From an uncultured Prevotella sp. (GTDB lineage: Bacteria > Bacteroidota > Bacteroidia > Bacteroidales > Bacteroidaceae): a stretch of DNA of 64,000 nt. Under the pieces are notes generated by a model. That model searched no databases. It had not been told where the DNA came from and saw only the letters and a list, made by a program, of their open reading frames with translations. The position numbers and the translations under genes were made by a program. Below, piece by piece: positions 26,001 to 33,809 of the stretch. The stretch lies in contig CAMORS010000002.1 of the NCBI GenBank assembly GCA_946624005.1, positions 1-64,000 on the forward strand, in the 5' to 3' direction. Position 1 is the stretch's first letter. Each line of letters begins with the position of its first letter.

Positions 26001-27035
26001 CGGCACGCGGGCTTTGAGCGAAGCCGGATCATCTCCGGGCTCGAATACCTGAAACTGCTCGTAGTCGCTCAGCAGATAGTCAATGCCTCCGAAGTAAGAG
26101 CCTATCCATACGTTGCGGTCGCGGTCGAAGAGGATAGAGTAAACGGCATTGTCGCTGAGCGAGTGGATATTGTGATACTCGTGTTGCAGGATTTCTATCT
26201 TTCCGTCGGGATGGATGATGGTGATGCCCTTCTCTGTTCCGAGCCATATACGGTGCAAGTGGTCTTCGTTGATACATCTGATGAAGCCGCTTGAGATCTG
26301 TCCCGGCGGAAACACCTTCGATGTTCCCTTCTTGGTATCGATGCACATGGCCCCCTGTCCGTTGCGTCCCACCCAAAGGCGTCCTTTCGAATCGAAGTGG
26401 ATGGGCACGATAACGTTATTGCCCTTCATGAAGTCGGCGTAGTATTGGGCAGGCAGTCGCATGATTTTTGTGAAAGACTTGTCGTAGTGGAAAATGAGGG
26501 TGTTGGTGGCTACATAAAGCCGGCCGTCGTTGTCAACATCGAGCGCATTGATCCAGTCGTCGCCGAAGATGGTCATCCTTTCGATGGTGTCTTTCTCTTC
26601 GTTGTATCGACAAAGCGTCATACCGCCGAAAAAGATGTTTCCCTCGTTATCTTCTGTTATCGACCAGAAGAGCCCTTGCGGTTGCGAATAGCAACGGAAG
26701 TCGTCTGTTTTGCTGCGATAGCGGCAGATGCCGTTCTCCGTAGCCACCCAGAGCCGTTGCTTCTTGTCAACGAGCAGCGCGTGCACCATGTTGTGAGTCA
26801 GCGAGTTGGCCTCGTCGTTGTGATAGTAGGTGTAGATGTTGTAGCCGTCGTAGCGCGACAGTCCGTTGCGGGTGCCTATCCAGAGGTTGCCCTTCGCATC
26901 CTGAGCCAGCGCCTCCACCTGCTGATGAGGCAGTCCGTTCTGGCTGTTGATGTGCAAAAACTTGTAGTTGGCTCCGAGCAGTTGCTGCACCGAAGCCACT
27001 ACAACCAGGATCATGAGACACACGTTTTTCTTCAT
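23037..27035 (-). CDS. Hybrid two-component system sensor/regulator (HTCS)
   Basis: The 1332-residue protein combines a whole signalling path: signal peptide, periplasmic two-bladed-propeller sensor made of many Reg_prop repeats (LWIGTRNGLSRYDG, LWVATENGICRY), Y_Y_Y domain, membrane helix (about 740-765), histidine kinase with His about 804 (ASHELKTPLSLI), HATPase (WGIGLSLVKHLVEV), receiver with Asp about 1121 (IADVMMPEMDG) and C-terminal AraC helix-turn-helix (YATGFSDPNYFSKTFKKHIG). HTCS proteins sense oligosaccharides and switch on glycan-use genes. It lies 61 nt downstream of the GH2-GH43 gene, its likely target. The 3' end overlaps tamB. Confidence 0.97.
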   Translation of the reverse strand: MKKNVCLMILVVVASVQQLLGANYKFLHINSQNGLPHQQVEALAQDAKGNLWIGTRNGLSRYDGYNIYTYYHNDEANSLTHNMVHALLVDKKQRLWVATENGICRYRSKTDDFRCYSQPQGLFWSITEDNEGNIFFGGMTLCRYNEEKDTIERMTIFGDDWINALDVDNDGRLYVATNTLIFHYDKSFTKIMRLPAQYYADFMKGNNVIVPIHFDSKGRLWVGRNGQGAMCIDTKKGTSKVFPPGQISSGFIRCINEDHLHRIWLGTEKGITIIHPDGKIEILQHEYHNIHSLSDNAVYSILFDRDRNVWIGSYFGGIDYLLSDYEQFQVFEPGDDPASLKARVPRNIIEPEPGIFWIATEDGGINIYDRKTSRFTVFNGIPDMGNNIHALHYDRNTGEIWIGTRFEGLYRYNIRTHRHVHYLHARGLDAEGVFYFAQQKSGRMWIATMQGLRYYDPASDLFRTVGNSKLDKQFIYTLHIDNDDNLWVGTINSGIFHINHANQKVTGISKESGKGLLENYIISLFRDSRGILWIGTNNSGLQYLNTKTGIIQSLDDEKFRKATICSIEEDNSGALWISTSQGLFRYDPATHAVNRFTAQSNGLPSNQFNYASSMKTADGTMLFGTINGLIAFRPQNVKVNNGPFYVHLRKYDDVERIVLSHDQASHFVLDYGVIMPSNSSTIRYQVWLEGIDKRWRDVYDERRFSSFNLPAGSYRLHIRANNSNEGWERCPEKVITIVVRPPFYRSTWAYLLYLLVLAAIGWFAWRLFLVRMREKNDVRIANMEREKLRELDAVRQNFFTIASHELKTPLSLIIAPLKSISNEGMSQSQQKSIDMAIKNAAKMEQLVGELITFNKVETDSFPFFLQKGNPLDFIELALQPFRMACSDQGLTLTVKSENNGEDVWFSPSYLEHILYNLMSNALKYTNTGGIDVNASITNHGNDTYNYLRLDVSDTGIGIVAEELEHIFDRYYQTKRGYNANNNGWGIGLSLVKHLVEVQKGEIRVESTVGKGTTFTVWLNVSDNAFNEHNLIRDDSIVTPIEQYRFSQMKTYTLATTDNTATTAADKAADKPLTLLIVDDNNDLREFLDDFFSPLYNVVTAANGKEALQLTHDHEIQLVIADVMMPEMDGIELCRQLKNDMQTSHIPVILLTAKSENEDVVQGYQSGAEAYVAKPFDPQILQLQVNNILQLVKKRQQQIVEGDTDTEEATTLSPLDKTFVQKMNQLVEDNIANSDFSITDITTALAISRSLLHIKMKNILNMSMGDYIRKKRLDKACQMLHQGYNVSETAYATGFSDPNYFSKTFKKHIGMSPTDYCHKTTSSFSNQTGRATN

Positions 27036-27065
27036 GTCGCTAATCTCCTATCTTTAAAATTCCAC

Positions 27066-27100
27066 CTCTCACTCCTCACTTCTCACTCCTCAACTCTCAA
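27066..27100. repeat. 7-mer array between HTCS and GH2-GH43 genes
   Basis: CTCTCAC, TCCTCAC, TTCTCAC, TCCTCAA and CTCTCAA. It includes the stop codon of the GH2-GH43 gene (27097-27099). Confidence 0.65.
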
Positions 27101-29898
27101 AACACGGGAGCCTTACTCTTTGCCGACGGCACATCGCCTACGATGTGTGGCCAACCGTCGTGCCATTTCACCTCGTCGAGCAGCAGCAAGCGACCGTTTT
27201 CAGGCTTGCTGCGCAGGTACGAGTGGTAGAGCATCCAGTCAGTTCCGTTCTTGTCGGTGATGATCTCCGAGTTGTGGCCGGGTCCTACGAACTTGTCGTT
27301 TGAATGGAGAATGACCTCGAAGTGGTTGTCCAAGAGCTTCTGTCCCTGCTTGTCGACATAGGGTCCGAAGAGGTTGTCCGACCTTCCTACCGTCACGCGG
27401 TAGGTGCTTTTAGCTCCTTCGCAGCATCGTCCCTCCGAGCCGAAGAGGTAGTAATGGCCGTCGCGCTTGTGGATGTAGGCAGCCTCCATGAAGTCGCCCG
27501 CCACGCGCTCAGGCTTTGTCCCCTCCTTGAGCTTCAGTCCGTCGTCGGTCAGCTCTGCTCCGTAGATGCCGTGGAAGCTGCCCCAGAAGAGGTATTTCCG
27601 TCCGCCGTCCTCGATATAGAAGGGGTCGATACAGTTTTGAATGTCGATTTCCTTGCTGATGAACAGTTTGCCATAATCGGTAAAAGGACCTTCCGGTCGG
27701 TCGGCTGTTGCCACACCGATGCCGCATTCCCATTCGCCGCCCCAGGTAGACATGGCGTAGAACATCACGTAGCGTCCGTCGATGTAGTTGATGTCAGGAG
27801 CCCAGATGCCGCCTTTCTTGACGAAGTTGGGGCGTGTTTTGTCAGTGAAGGCTGTGCCGAGGAATGTCCAGTCAACCAGATTGTCCGACCGATAGATGGG
27901 CAGGTTGCGCGTGCTCTCCGTGGCATAGAGGTAGAAGTGGCCATCGGGAGCCTTGACGACAGTGGGGTCGGGTAGGGCAACGCTCACCACAGGGTTGCTA
28001 TATTGTTGGTCTTCATGGGCTTTAAGCATACGCTCCACCTCTTGCTTGGCTTGCTGTCGGTCTTTGGAGAATATCTTGCGGATGCGCTCCATGTCGAACT
28101 TACGGTTGCGGTCGTAGGTGTAGATACCGTTCTTCTCCAGCTCGACGTCGACAATCTGCGTGTAGCAGAAGCCGCAGATATGGTCGATGCTGAGGATGAC
28201 GTTCACCTGGTCTTCCAGTCGGCGGTAGAACTCTTCGAGCGACTCCGGATCCTTGCCGTAGCCCCAGAACTGTCCTTCTGGTGCCACCTCCTGTGCGTTC
28301 ATCTTCTGGACCCAGCGTATGCCTCCGAACTCGTCGATCATGTAAGCTTCTCCTTTGTAGGGTGCACTCTCGTGTGGGTGCTGCACATAGACAGCGCCAT
28401 CCTCCTTCTCGCGCAGTTGTTCGTACAGACGGACGGGGTCTTGCTCGTAGGTATGCTCGGCATAGATGTCGGTGAAGCCAGCGTGATAGCCGCCACTGGT
28501 CGTCACGACAGGTCGTGTGCGGTCCAGTCGGTGGGTGATGAAGTAGAGGTCGTTGGTCAGTCGGGCGCGCTGTCTGTCGCGGTCTGGAATCCATGTCTCG
28601 TTGAGCGGCGACCAGGCCACGATGCAGGGCTCGTTATAGTCGCGGTCGATACATTCCTCCCATTCCGTTATCATGTTGCGGCCGGCGACAGGGTTCGTCC
28701 AGTCCATCTCCCATGAGGGCGACTCTCCCCAGACGATGTAGCCCAGCCGGTCGGCCCAGTAGAAGTAGCGCTGCTCGAACACCTTCTGGTGCAGGCGTGC
28801 CCCGTTGAAGCCCGCCTCCTTAGCCAGTTCTATGTCGCGGCGCAGATGCTCGTCGGTGGGTGCTGTCCATTGTCCGTCGGGATAGTAGCCCTGGTCGAGC
28901 ACTAAGCGCTGGTAATAAGGCTCGTTGTTCAGGTAGAATGTGCGTCCGCGCAGTTCAGCTTTACGCATGCCGACGTACGACTTGACCTGGTCGACAACCT
29001 TTCCGTTGCGGTCTTTCACCACGTATTCCACGTCGTAGAGGAACGGACTTTCGGGCGACCACGTCTTTACATTATTTATATGTGCCGTCAGCGAGGCACT
29101 TCCGCTGGCACGTGTCTCTCCGCGCCAAACGGTCTTCTTGCCGTCCCTGATGATGACGCTGAGCGAGTGCGAGCCGTCGGTCTCAAAAAACTCGGGCTCC
29201 AGGACAAACTGGCTGTTGTCCAGGTCGGGTGTCACGCGCACTTTCTTCAGTCCGCCTTTTGCGATGGGTTCGAGCCATACCGTCGACCAGATGCCCGTCA
29301 CGCGGGTGTAGAAGCAGGCGTAGCTGTTGAGCTGTCGGCTCTGCTTTCCTCCGGGCTGCAGCTGCGAGCGCACATCGTCCTCGACATAGACGACGAGGTC
29401 GTTGTCGGCTCCGAAGCGTACATATCGTGCGATGTCGACAGAGAAAGATGCTGCTCCGCCGTAATGTTCAAAGACACGGCGTCCGTTGATAAAGATCTGC
29501 GAGTGGTAGTCGACGCCACCGAAGTGGAGCATGACGTGCTTGTCGCGCCACGCCTCTGGCACGTTGATGGTGCGGTGGTACCACAGGGCATTGGTGAAGT
29601 CTTTGCGCCCTACGCCCGAGAGGGGGCTCTCTACGCAGAAGGGCACTACGATGTGGTCGTCGAAGCCCCTGCTCTTCTCGAGCCCGCGTTCCATTCCGCT
29701 TTGTCCGAAGTCGAAAACGTAGCTCCATTCGCCGTTGAGGCATTGCCACTCAGAGCGTTCGAACTGCGGACGTGGGTATTCCGACCGTGGGATGATTTCT
29801 TGCGATGCGGCTTGTCGTGAAGCCGAGGAAGGGAAGGCCAGCTGTGCGAAGCAGAGCAGAAAGGCCATAGAAAAAAACTGTTTAGTCAAGGATGTCAT
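27097..29898 (-). CDS. Secreted two-module glycoside hydrolase, GH2 plus GH43
   Basis: The protein of about 933 residues starts with a signal peptide (SMAFLLCFAQLAFPSSA). The N-terminal GH2 part has the sugar-binding/beta-sandwich region and TIM barrel with the acid/base Asn-Glu (SPLNETW) and nucleophile Glu (MIDEFGGIRW). The C-terminal GH43 five-blade propeller shows base Asp (ALPDPTVVKAPDGHFYLYA), the WAPDINYIDGRY Asp and acid Glu (FMEAAYIHKRDGHYYLFGSE). Such pairs act together on side chains of hemicellulose or pectin (arabinose, xylose or galactose units); the exact linkage cannot be fixed. ATG 29898 was chosen because an earlier in-frame codon overlaps the promoter. There is no susCD pair nearby. 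Confidence 0.92.
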   Translation of the reverse strand: MTSLTKQFFSMAFLLCFAQLAFPSSASRQAASQEIIPRSEYPRPQFERSEWQCLNGEWSYVFDFGQSGMERGLEKSRGFDDHIVVPFCVESPLSGVGRKDFTNALWYHRTINVPEAWRDKHVMLHFGGVDYHSQIFINGRRVFEHYGGAASFSVDIARYVRFGADNDLVVYVEDDVRSQLQPGGKQSRQLNSYACFYTRVTGIWSTVWLEPIAKGGLKKVRVTPDLDNSQFVLEPEFFETDGSHSLSVIIRDGKKTVWRGETRASGSASLTAHINNVKTWSPESPFLYDVEYVVKDRNGKVVDQVKSYVGMRKAELRGRTFYLNNEPYYQRLVLDQGYYPDGQWTAPTDEHLRRDIELAKEAGFNGARLHQKVFEQRYFYWADRLGYIVWGESPSWEMDWTNPVAGRNMITEWEECIDRDYNEPCIVAWSPLNETWIPDRDRQRARLTNDLYFITHRLDRTRPVVTTSGGYHAGFTDIYAEHTYEQDPVRLYEQLREKEDGAVYVQHPHESAPYKGEAYMIDEFGGIRWVQKMNAQEVAPEGQFWGYGKDPESLEEFYRRLEDQVNVILSIDHICGFCYTQIVDVELEKNGIYTYDRNRKFDMERIRKIFSKDRQQAKQEVERMLKAHEDQQYSNPVVSVALPDPTVVKAPDGHFYLYATESTRNLPIYRSDNLVDWTFLGTAFTDKTRPNFVKKGGIWAPDINYIDGRYVMFYAMSTWGGEWECGIGVATADRPEGPFTDYGKLFISKEIDIQNCIDPFYIEDGGRKYLFWGSFHGIYGAELTDDGLKLKEGTKPERVAGDFMEAAYIHKRDGHYYLFGSEGRCCEGAKSTYRVTVGRSDNLFGPYVDKQGQKLLDNHFEVILHSNDKFVGPGHNSEIITDKNGTDWMLYHSYLRSKPENGRLLLLDEVKWHDGWPHIVGDVPSAKSKAPVF

Positions 29899-29925
29899 AA
29901 TGTTGATTTTTATATAAGTTGGCGG

Positions 29926-29933
29926 CAAAGTTA
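29926..29933 (-). promoter_or_regulatory. Promoter -7 box of the GH2-GH43/HTCS operon
   Basis: CAAAGTTA on plus reads TAACTTTG on minus, 28 nt before the ATG. Confidence 0.6.
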
Positions 29934-30013
29934 CAATATTTTTTGTATAAACCCTTGTGTGTTCTGAAAAAAATACAATTATTTCGGTAAAAATGTTGTT
30001 TTTCTTTCTTCAT

Positions 30014-30174
30014 CGAGGGTGCGGGGGTTCTATTCGAGGGTGCGGGGGTACGAGGGTACGAGGGTGCGAGATTAGCTTTGTCGCTTGGCACAGATGTATT
30101 CTCGTACCCCCGTACCCCCGTACCCTCGTACCCTCGATCTTTATTCTCGTACCCACGTACCTTCGTACCCACGA
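30014..30174. repeat. Inverted arrays of 8-mers forming a long hairpin
   Basis: The left arm (30014-30070) contains AGGGTACG/GGGGTACG-type units. After a 30-nt centre the right arm (30101-30174) contains CGTACCCC, CGTACCCC, CGTACCCT and CGTACCCT (30103-30134) and further degenerate units. The flank TTTCTTCATCGAGGGTGCGG is shared with 30620-30639. Confidence 0.8.
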
Positions 30175-30193
30175 TATACCATGCGTCCCTGGA

Positions 30194-30303
30194 GGTCGTT
30201 GATGGTCTCTGATGAGGTCGTTGATGGTCTCTGATGAGGTCGTTGATGGTTTCTGATGTTGTCGTTGATAGTTTCTGATGTTGTCGTTGATAGTCTCTGA
30301 TAG
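30194..30303. repeat. 22-nt tandem array, five units
   Basis: Five contiguous 22-nt units of the type GTCGTTGATGGTCTCTGATG. Same period and TGGTCTCTGA core as the array at 8925-9122. Confidence 0.85.
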
Positions 30304-30384
30304 CATAAAGAACGGAGAATGAATAGCTGATCAAATAGTTTGTGGGTGCTTTCAAAGGCCATCTGGTTGAGTGGATTGCGCATT

Positions 30385-30586
30385 CTGTAACGTGTTACAG
30401 ATCTGTAGCATGATGTGTTACAATGGAAAAATGTGATTAAACCGTTGACCTATAGTGAGTTATACTCAATGTCTTAAATCTTGTAACACTTGTACACTTT
30501 AAATGCAATAAATTAAGGTTACATCAAGAAAATAAATATTTATAAGGTAAGAATAGAAAAGATGTGTAGCATCTGTATCTGTTACA
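30385..30586. promoter_or_regulatory. A/T-rich region with four TGTTACA/TGTAACA sites
   Basis: A palindrome CTGTAAC-GT-GTTACAG (30385-30400) is followed by TGTTACA at 30416-30422, TGTAACA at 30482-30488 and TGTTACA at 30580-30586. The pair TGTAGCAT...TGTTACAA is itself repeated (30402-30423 and about 30565-30587). No gene was found. It may be a binding region for a regulator upstream of the GH2-GH43 operon. Confidence 0.4.
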
Positions 30587-30628
30587 AAAGAGCCTGGCCC
30601 ACTGCTTTGAGCTGATGCCTTTCTTCAT

Positions 30629-30781
30629 CGAGGGTGCGGGGGTGCGGGGGTGCGAGATTACTGTTATCTCGAGGTGCGAGGTGCGAGGTACGAGGTACGA
30701 GATTACTGTCAGGCCCTTCAATACTATTCTCGCCCAACGTACCTCGTACCTCGTACCTCGAATAATCCTCGCCTCTCGACC
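30629..30781 (-). repeat. Hairpin repeat element homologous to the insertion in tamB
   Basis: The block 30663-30781 read on minus matches 21951-22090 of tamB. It has CGAGGTA-type arms and the same centre, and would encode SRGEDYSRYEVRGT...NLVPRTSHLAPRDN. It is preceded on plus by GGGTGCGG 8-mers (30629-30656). Confidence 0.85.
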
Positions 30782-30822
30782 TTGTCGCTTGCCAGAGCAA
30801 GAATTCGCCCGCAGGAGGAAAT

Positions 30823-30871
30823 GGGGATTTCAAATCCCCGACCCACAGCAGCCGAATTTCAAATTCGGCTG
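30823..30871. repeat. Double hairpin with TTTCAAA centres
   Basis: GGGGATTT-C-AAATCCCC (30823-30839) and CAGCCGAATTT-C-AAATTCGGCTG (30849-30871, 11-bp perfect stem). It lies just after the GH57 stop and could serve as a terminator, but no T-run follows on minus. Confidence 0.7.
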
Positions 30872-30896
30872 AACGCCCGGGAGAAGTCAAGCAAGC

Positions 30897-32300
30897 TTAT
30901 TTCTTCTCAGCTTTCGGTGCGGCAGCCTTCTTGGGCTTCTCGGCACCCTTCTTTGGCTTCTCCGCAACCTTATCGAGCTTGGCCTTCAGCTTGTCTTCCT
31001 CTTTCTGCATCTTCTCCACCTTGGCCTGCAGACGGGTGATCTCCTTGTCCTTGCGCTCTATCTCGTCGCCCTGGTTCTTGATGGTGGTGAGGAGCGAGTT
31101 GAGTTCGTCGTTGTCAATCTCCTCGGGATAGAGGGCATTGACGCGGTTGATGAAGTCGCCGAGGATGTTCATGTAGTTGGTGAAGGCGTCGAACGGACTG
31201 TCGTAGATGCCTCGGTCGAGACCGACGTTTGAGGGCTTCGTTGTCATGAAGCGGAAGTTGTTGGAAGCCTGCAGATAGTCCCAATCCTGGTTGATGCGCG
31301 GGTCGTTGGCGATGCGTACGCGGTCGGCGATGCCGTAGAGCTTCTGGAAAGCCTCGCGCTGCATGACGTTACCGAGCCAGCAGCTGACGTCGCGCTCTTC
31401 GTCTACCCATGAGAGCGTGTCGGGCACGTGCAGCGCGTCGACGCTCTTGAGCTTGCTGAAGATCTCGGAGGGCAGCGAGAAGGTGATGCCTTCTTTCTCT
31501 GCCACAGCGGGGAGTGCCTTGACAAACTCGAGGATGTTTGACGAGAGCGGCTGTGCGATGCCGAGGGCGGAGAGCTCCATGAAGATGTTGAACACCTGCT
31601 CCTCTTGCGGTGCCTTGGCAATCTTCTGGATGTAGTTGTCGGCGAAGAGCGGATACTCGTCCCATGTGGGGTCGTTGAAGCGCAGCGAGATGTCGTCGCT
31701 GAGGGTGACGTCGCGGAGCAGCAGCTTCAGCTTCGGAGCCATGGCGCAGTGGTAGAGGTAGTGAGGCGACTTCCATCCGAGTACGTGCTTGGCACCCTCG
31801 GTGAGCATGCCTTTGAATCCCATCAGTGAAGCCTGATGGCCGATGTCGTCGCTATAGATGAGTGAAGAGTTGCGCAGGACGGTGGGTCGTTTGCCGAAAT
31901 ACTCTTCCATCTTGTCGCACTGGCGCTTCACCTCGTCGGCGAAGCTCTCAGGCTTGATGAGCGATGCCAGTCCGTGTGAATAGGGTTCGGCGAGAAATTC
32001 GACGCAGCCCGTCTTGTTGAGTTCCTGAAGCTTGGTGAGCACCTGCGGTGCATGCAGCTCGAGCTGCTCTACGCCGACGCCCGAAAGCGAGAAGGCCACC
32101 TTGAACTTTTTGCCAAACTGCTGGAACATCTGTTCAAAGGCTTCGAGGGCAGGCATGTAGGAACGTTCTACGATGTCGCTGATGGAGCGGTCGTTCTCGT
32201 AGTCGTCGTAATAGTAATGGTCGGTACCGATGTCGAAGAACCGGTAGCGCTTGAGATGCACAATCTGATGAATCTCAAAGTATAGGCATATTGTTTTCAT
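30897..32300 (-). CDS. GH57 alpha-amylase-type enzyme
   Basis: The protein of about 467 residues belongs to GH57 (MKTICLYFEIHQIVHLKRYR, the HQ of motif I; FLAEPYSHGLASL; the RNSSLIYSDDIG segment). It has no signal peptide, so it acts on cytoplasmic alpha-glucan. The C-terminus carries a coiled coil (about 415-450) and a Lys/Ala/Pro tail. ATG 32300 was chosen because the upstream extension (MVFPPRGDKRGG) is translated C-rich repeat DNA. It is the third gene of a glycogen operon with GT4 and GH133. Confidence 0.92.
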   Translation of the reverse strand: MKTICLYFEIHQIVHLKRYRFFDIGTDHYYYDDYENDRSISDIVERSYMPALEAFEQMFQQFGKKFKVAFSLSGVGVEQLELHAPQVLTKLQELNKTGCVEFLAEPYSHGLASLIKPESFADEVKRQCDKMEEYFGKRPTVLRNSSLIYSDDIGHQASLMGFKGMLTEGAKHVLGWKSPHYLYHCAMAPKLKLLLRDVTLSDDISLRFNDPTWDEYPLFADNYIQKIAKAPQEEQVFNIFMELSALGIAQPLSSNILEFVKALPAVAEKEGITFSLPSEIFSKLKSVDALHVPDTLSWVDEERDVSCWLGNVMQREAFQKLYGIADRVRIANDPRINQDWDYLQASNNFRFMTTKPSNVGLDRGIYDSPFDAFTNYMNILGDFINRVNALYPEEIDNDELNSLLTTIKNQGDEIERKDKEITRLQAKVEKMQKEEDKLKAKLDKVAEKPKKGAEKPKKAAAPKAEKK

Positions 32301-32305
32301 AATGA

Positions 32306-32470
32306 GGCCCCCCCTCTTATCCCCCCGAGGGGGGAAGACCATGCGGGGGCTTGGGTCTTTCGTTGTTTTTTTATTTCGTTATACCGTTTTGCGGGAAGAG
32401 GTGTGGCAGGTGTCACGCTAGGAAGCGTGACCTCCTACATTAGCACATAGGTGGCATCGGCAGAGCCGAC
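32306..32470. repeat. Small palindromic repeats between GT4 and GH57 genes
   Basis: A C-rich/GAGGGG block (32306-32340) is followed by a hairpin GTCACGCT-AGGA-AGCGTGAC (32412-32431, same family as 12478-12497) and TCGGC-AGA-GCCGA (about 32456-32468). Confidence 0.75.
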
Positions 32471-32488
32471 GCATACACGACAATGCTG

Positions 32489-33757
32489 TTATTCCCAGCC
32501 GAGGGTGCGGCGGTAAAGTTCGCGAATCCAGGCACCCACCTTCACCCAGGTGATTTGGTCTACCTCTTTCTTACCCTCCTCCTGGAGATACTTGAAGAGG
32601 CTCTCGTTGTGGCAGATGCTGTACATGGCGTCGGCCATGGCGTGTACATCCCAGTAGTCTATCTTGATGCAGTTGTGCAGAATCTCGGCGCATCCGCTCT
32701 GTTTCGAGATGATGGTGGGCGTGCCGCACTGCATTGCCTCAAGCGGTGAGATGCCGAAGGGTTCCGATACGGAGGGCATGACATAGACGTCAGAGTCTTT
32801 CAGGCATTCGTATACCTGCTTGCCGCGCATGAATCCGGGGAAGTGGAATCGGTCGGCAATGCCACGTTCGGCTGCCAGCGTGATCATCGCATCCATCATG
32901 TCGCCGCTGCCAGCAAAGCAGAAGCGAATGTTGCGTGTGCGGTGGAGCACAAGGTTGGCTGCTTCGACGAAGTATTCGGGACCTTTCTGCATGGTGATAC
33001 GACCGAGGAAGGTGACGACCTTCTCCTTGTCCGTATGGTCGGGACGCGGAATGTCCTGCAGTTCCTGTCGGAGCGGATAGACGGCGTTGTGTACGGTGAA
33101 GCACTTGCGCGGGTCCTGATGGTAGTGGTTGATGACGGTCTGTCGTGTCAGCTCCGACACGCACATGATGCAGTCGGCATGGTCCATACCGTTTTTCTCG
33201 ATGCCGTAGACGGTGGGGTTGACGTTACCTCGTGAACGGTCGAAGTCGGTGGCATGAACGTGGATGCACAGCGGCTTACCGCTCACCTGCTTGGCATGGA
33301 TGCCGGCAGGGTAGGTGAGCCAGTCGTGTGCGTGGATGATGTCGAATTCCTGCTGCCGTGCGACGACACCGGCGATGATGGAGTAGTTGTTGATTTCCTC
33401 GTGCAGGTTTTTCGGGTAGCCTCCGGCAAACTCCATGCAGCCCAGGTCGTTGACGTGCATGTAGTTGAAGTCGGCGTAGATATGATCGCGCAACTGGAAG
33501 TAGAGGTCGGGGTCCATGATGTTGCCCACGCGGCTTTGTACATAGTCGCGGTTGACGTCGCGCCAAGCTATGGGCACGGCGTTCATGGCTATGATGCGGC
33601 AGGCCTCTGTCGGTTCGTCGCCGAAGGGGTGCGGTAGGCAGAGCACGGTGTCAATGTCGCCCTGTGCCTTGAGGCCCTCTGATATTCCGAAGTTGGCTGT
33701 GGCGAGTCCTCCAAAGACATGTGGAGGATACTCCCATCCAAACATTAGTACTTTCAT
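32489..33757 (-). CDS. GT4-type glycogen/starch synthase-like glycosyltransferase
   Basis: The protein of about 422 residues has the GT-B fold start KVLMFGWEYPPHVFGGLATA and the C-terminal nucleotide-sugar site (SVSEPFGISPLEAMQCGTPT). The order with GH133 and GH57 matches the alpha-glucan cluster common in Bacteroidales, so it probably elongates cytoplasmic glycogen from a nucleotide-glucose. ATG 33757 is preferred to a TTG three codons upstream. It is cytoplasmic, with no signal peptide. Confidence 0.92.
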   Translation of the reverse strand: MKVLMFGWEYPPHVFGGLATANFGISEGLKAQGDIDTVLCLPHPFGDEPTEACRIIAMNAVPIAWRDVNRDYVQSRVGNIMDPDLYFQLRDHIYADFNYMHVNDLGCMEFAGGYPKNLHEEINNYSIIAGVVARQQEFDIIHAHDWLTYPAGIHAKQVSGKPLCIHVHATDFDRSRGNVNPTVYGIEKNGMDHADCIMCVSELTRQTVINHYHQDPRKCFTVHNAVYPLRQELQDIPRPDHTDKEKVVTFLGRITMQKGPEYFVEAANLVLHRTRNIRFCFAGSGDMMDAMITLAAERGIADRFHFPGFMRGKQVYECLKDSDVYVMPSVSEPFGISPLEAMQCGTPTIISKQSGCAEILHNCIKIDYWDVHAMADAMYSICHNESLFKYLQEEGKKEVDQITWVKVGAWIRELYRRTLGWE

Positions 33758-33809
33758 GATTGTCAATATTATATTTGCATTAACTCGTCAACTTTGTCAA
33801 CTCGTCAAC

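Noticed and set aside
29882..30355. 157-codon minus frame with repeats such as SETINDLIRDHQRP
   Set aside because: The repetitive peptide is just translated 22-nt and 8-nt arrays; other frames give similar peptides and there is no promoter or family match.
30582..30890. 102-codon minus frame in the spacer after GH57
   Set aside because: It is the hairpin element that also sits in tamB; as a free-standing gene it has no start signals.
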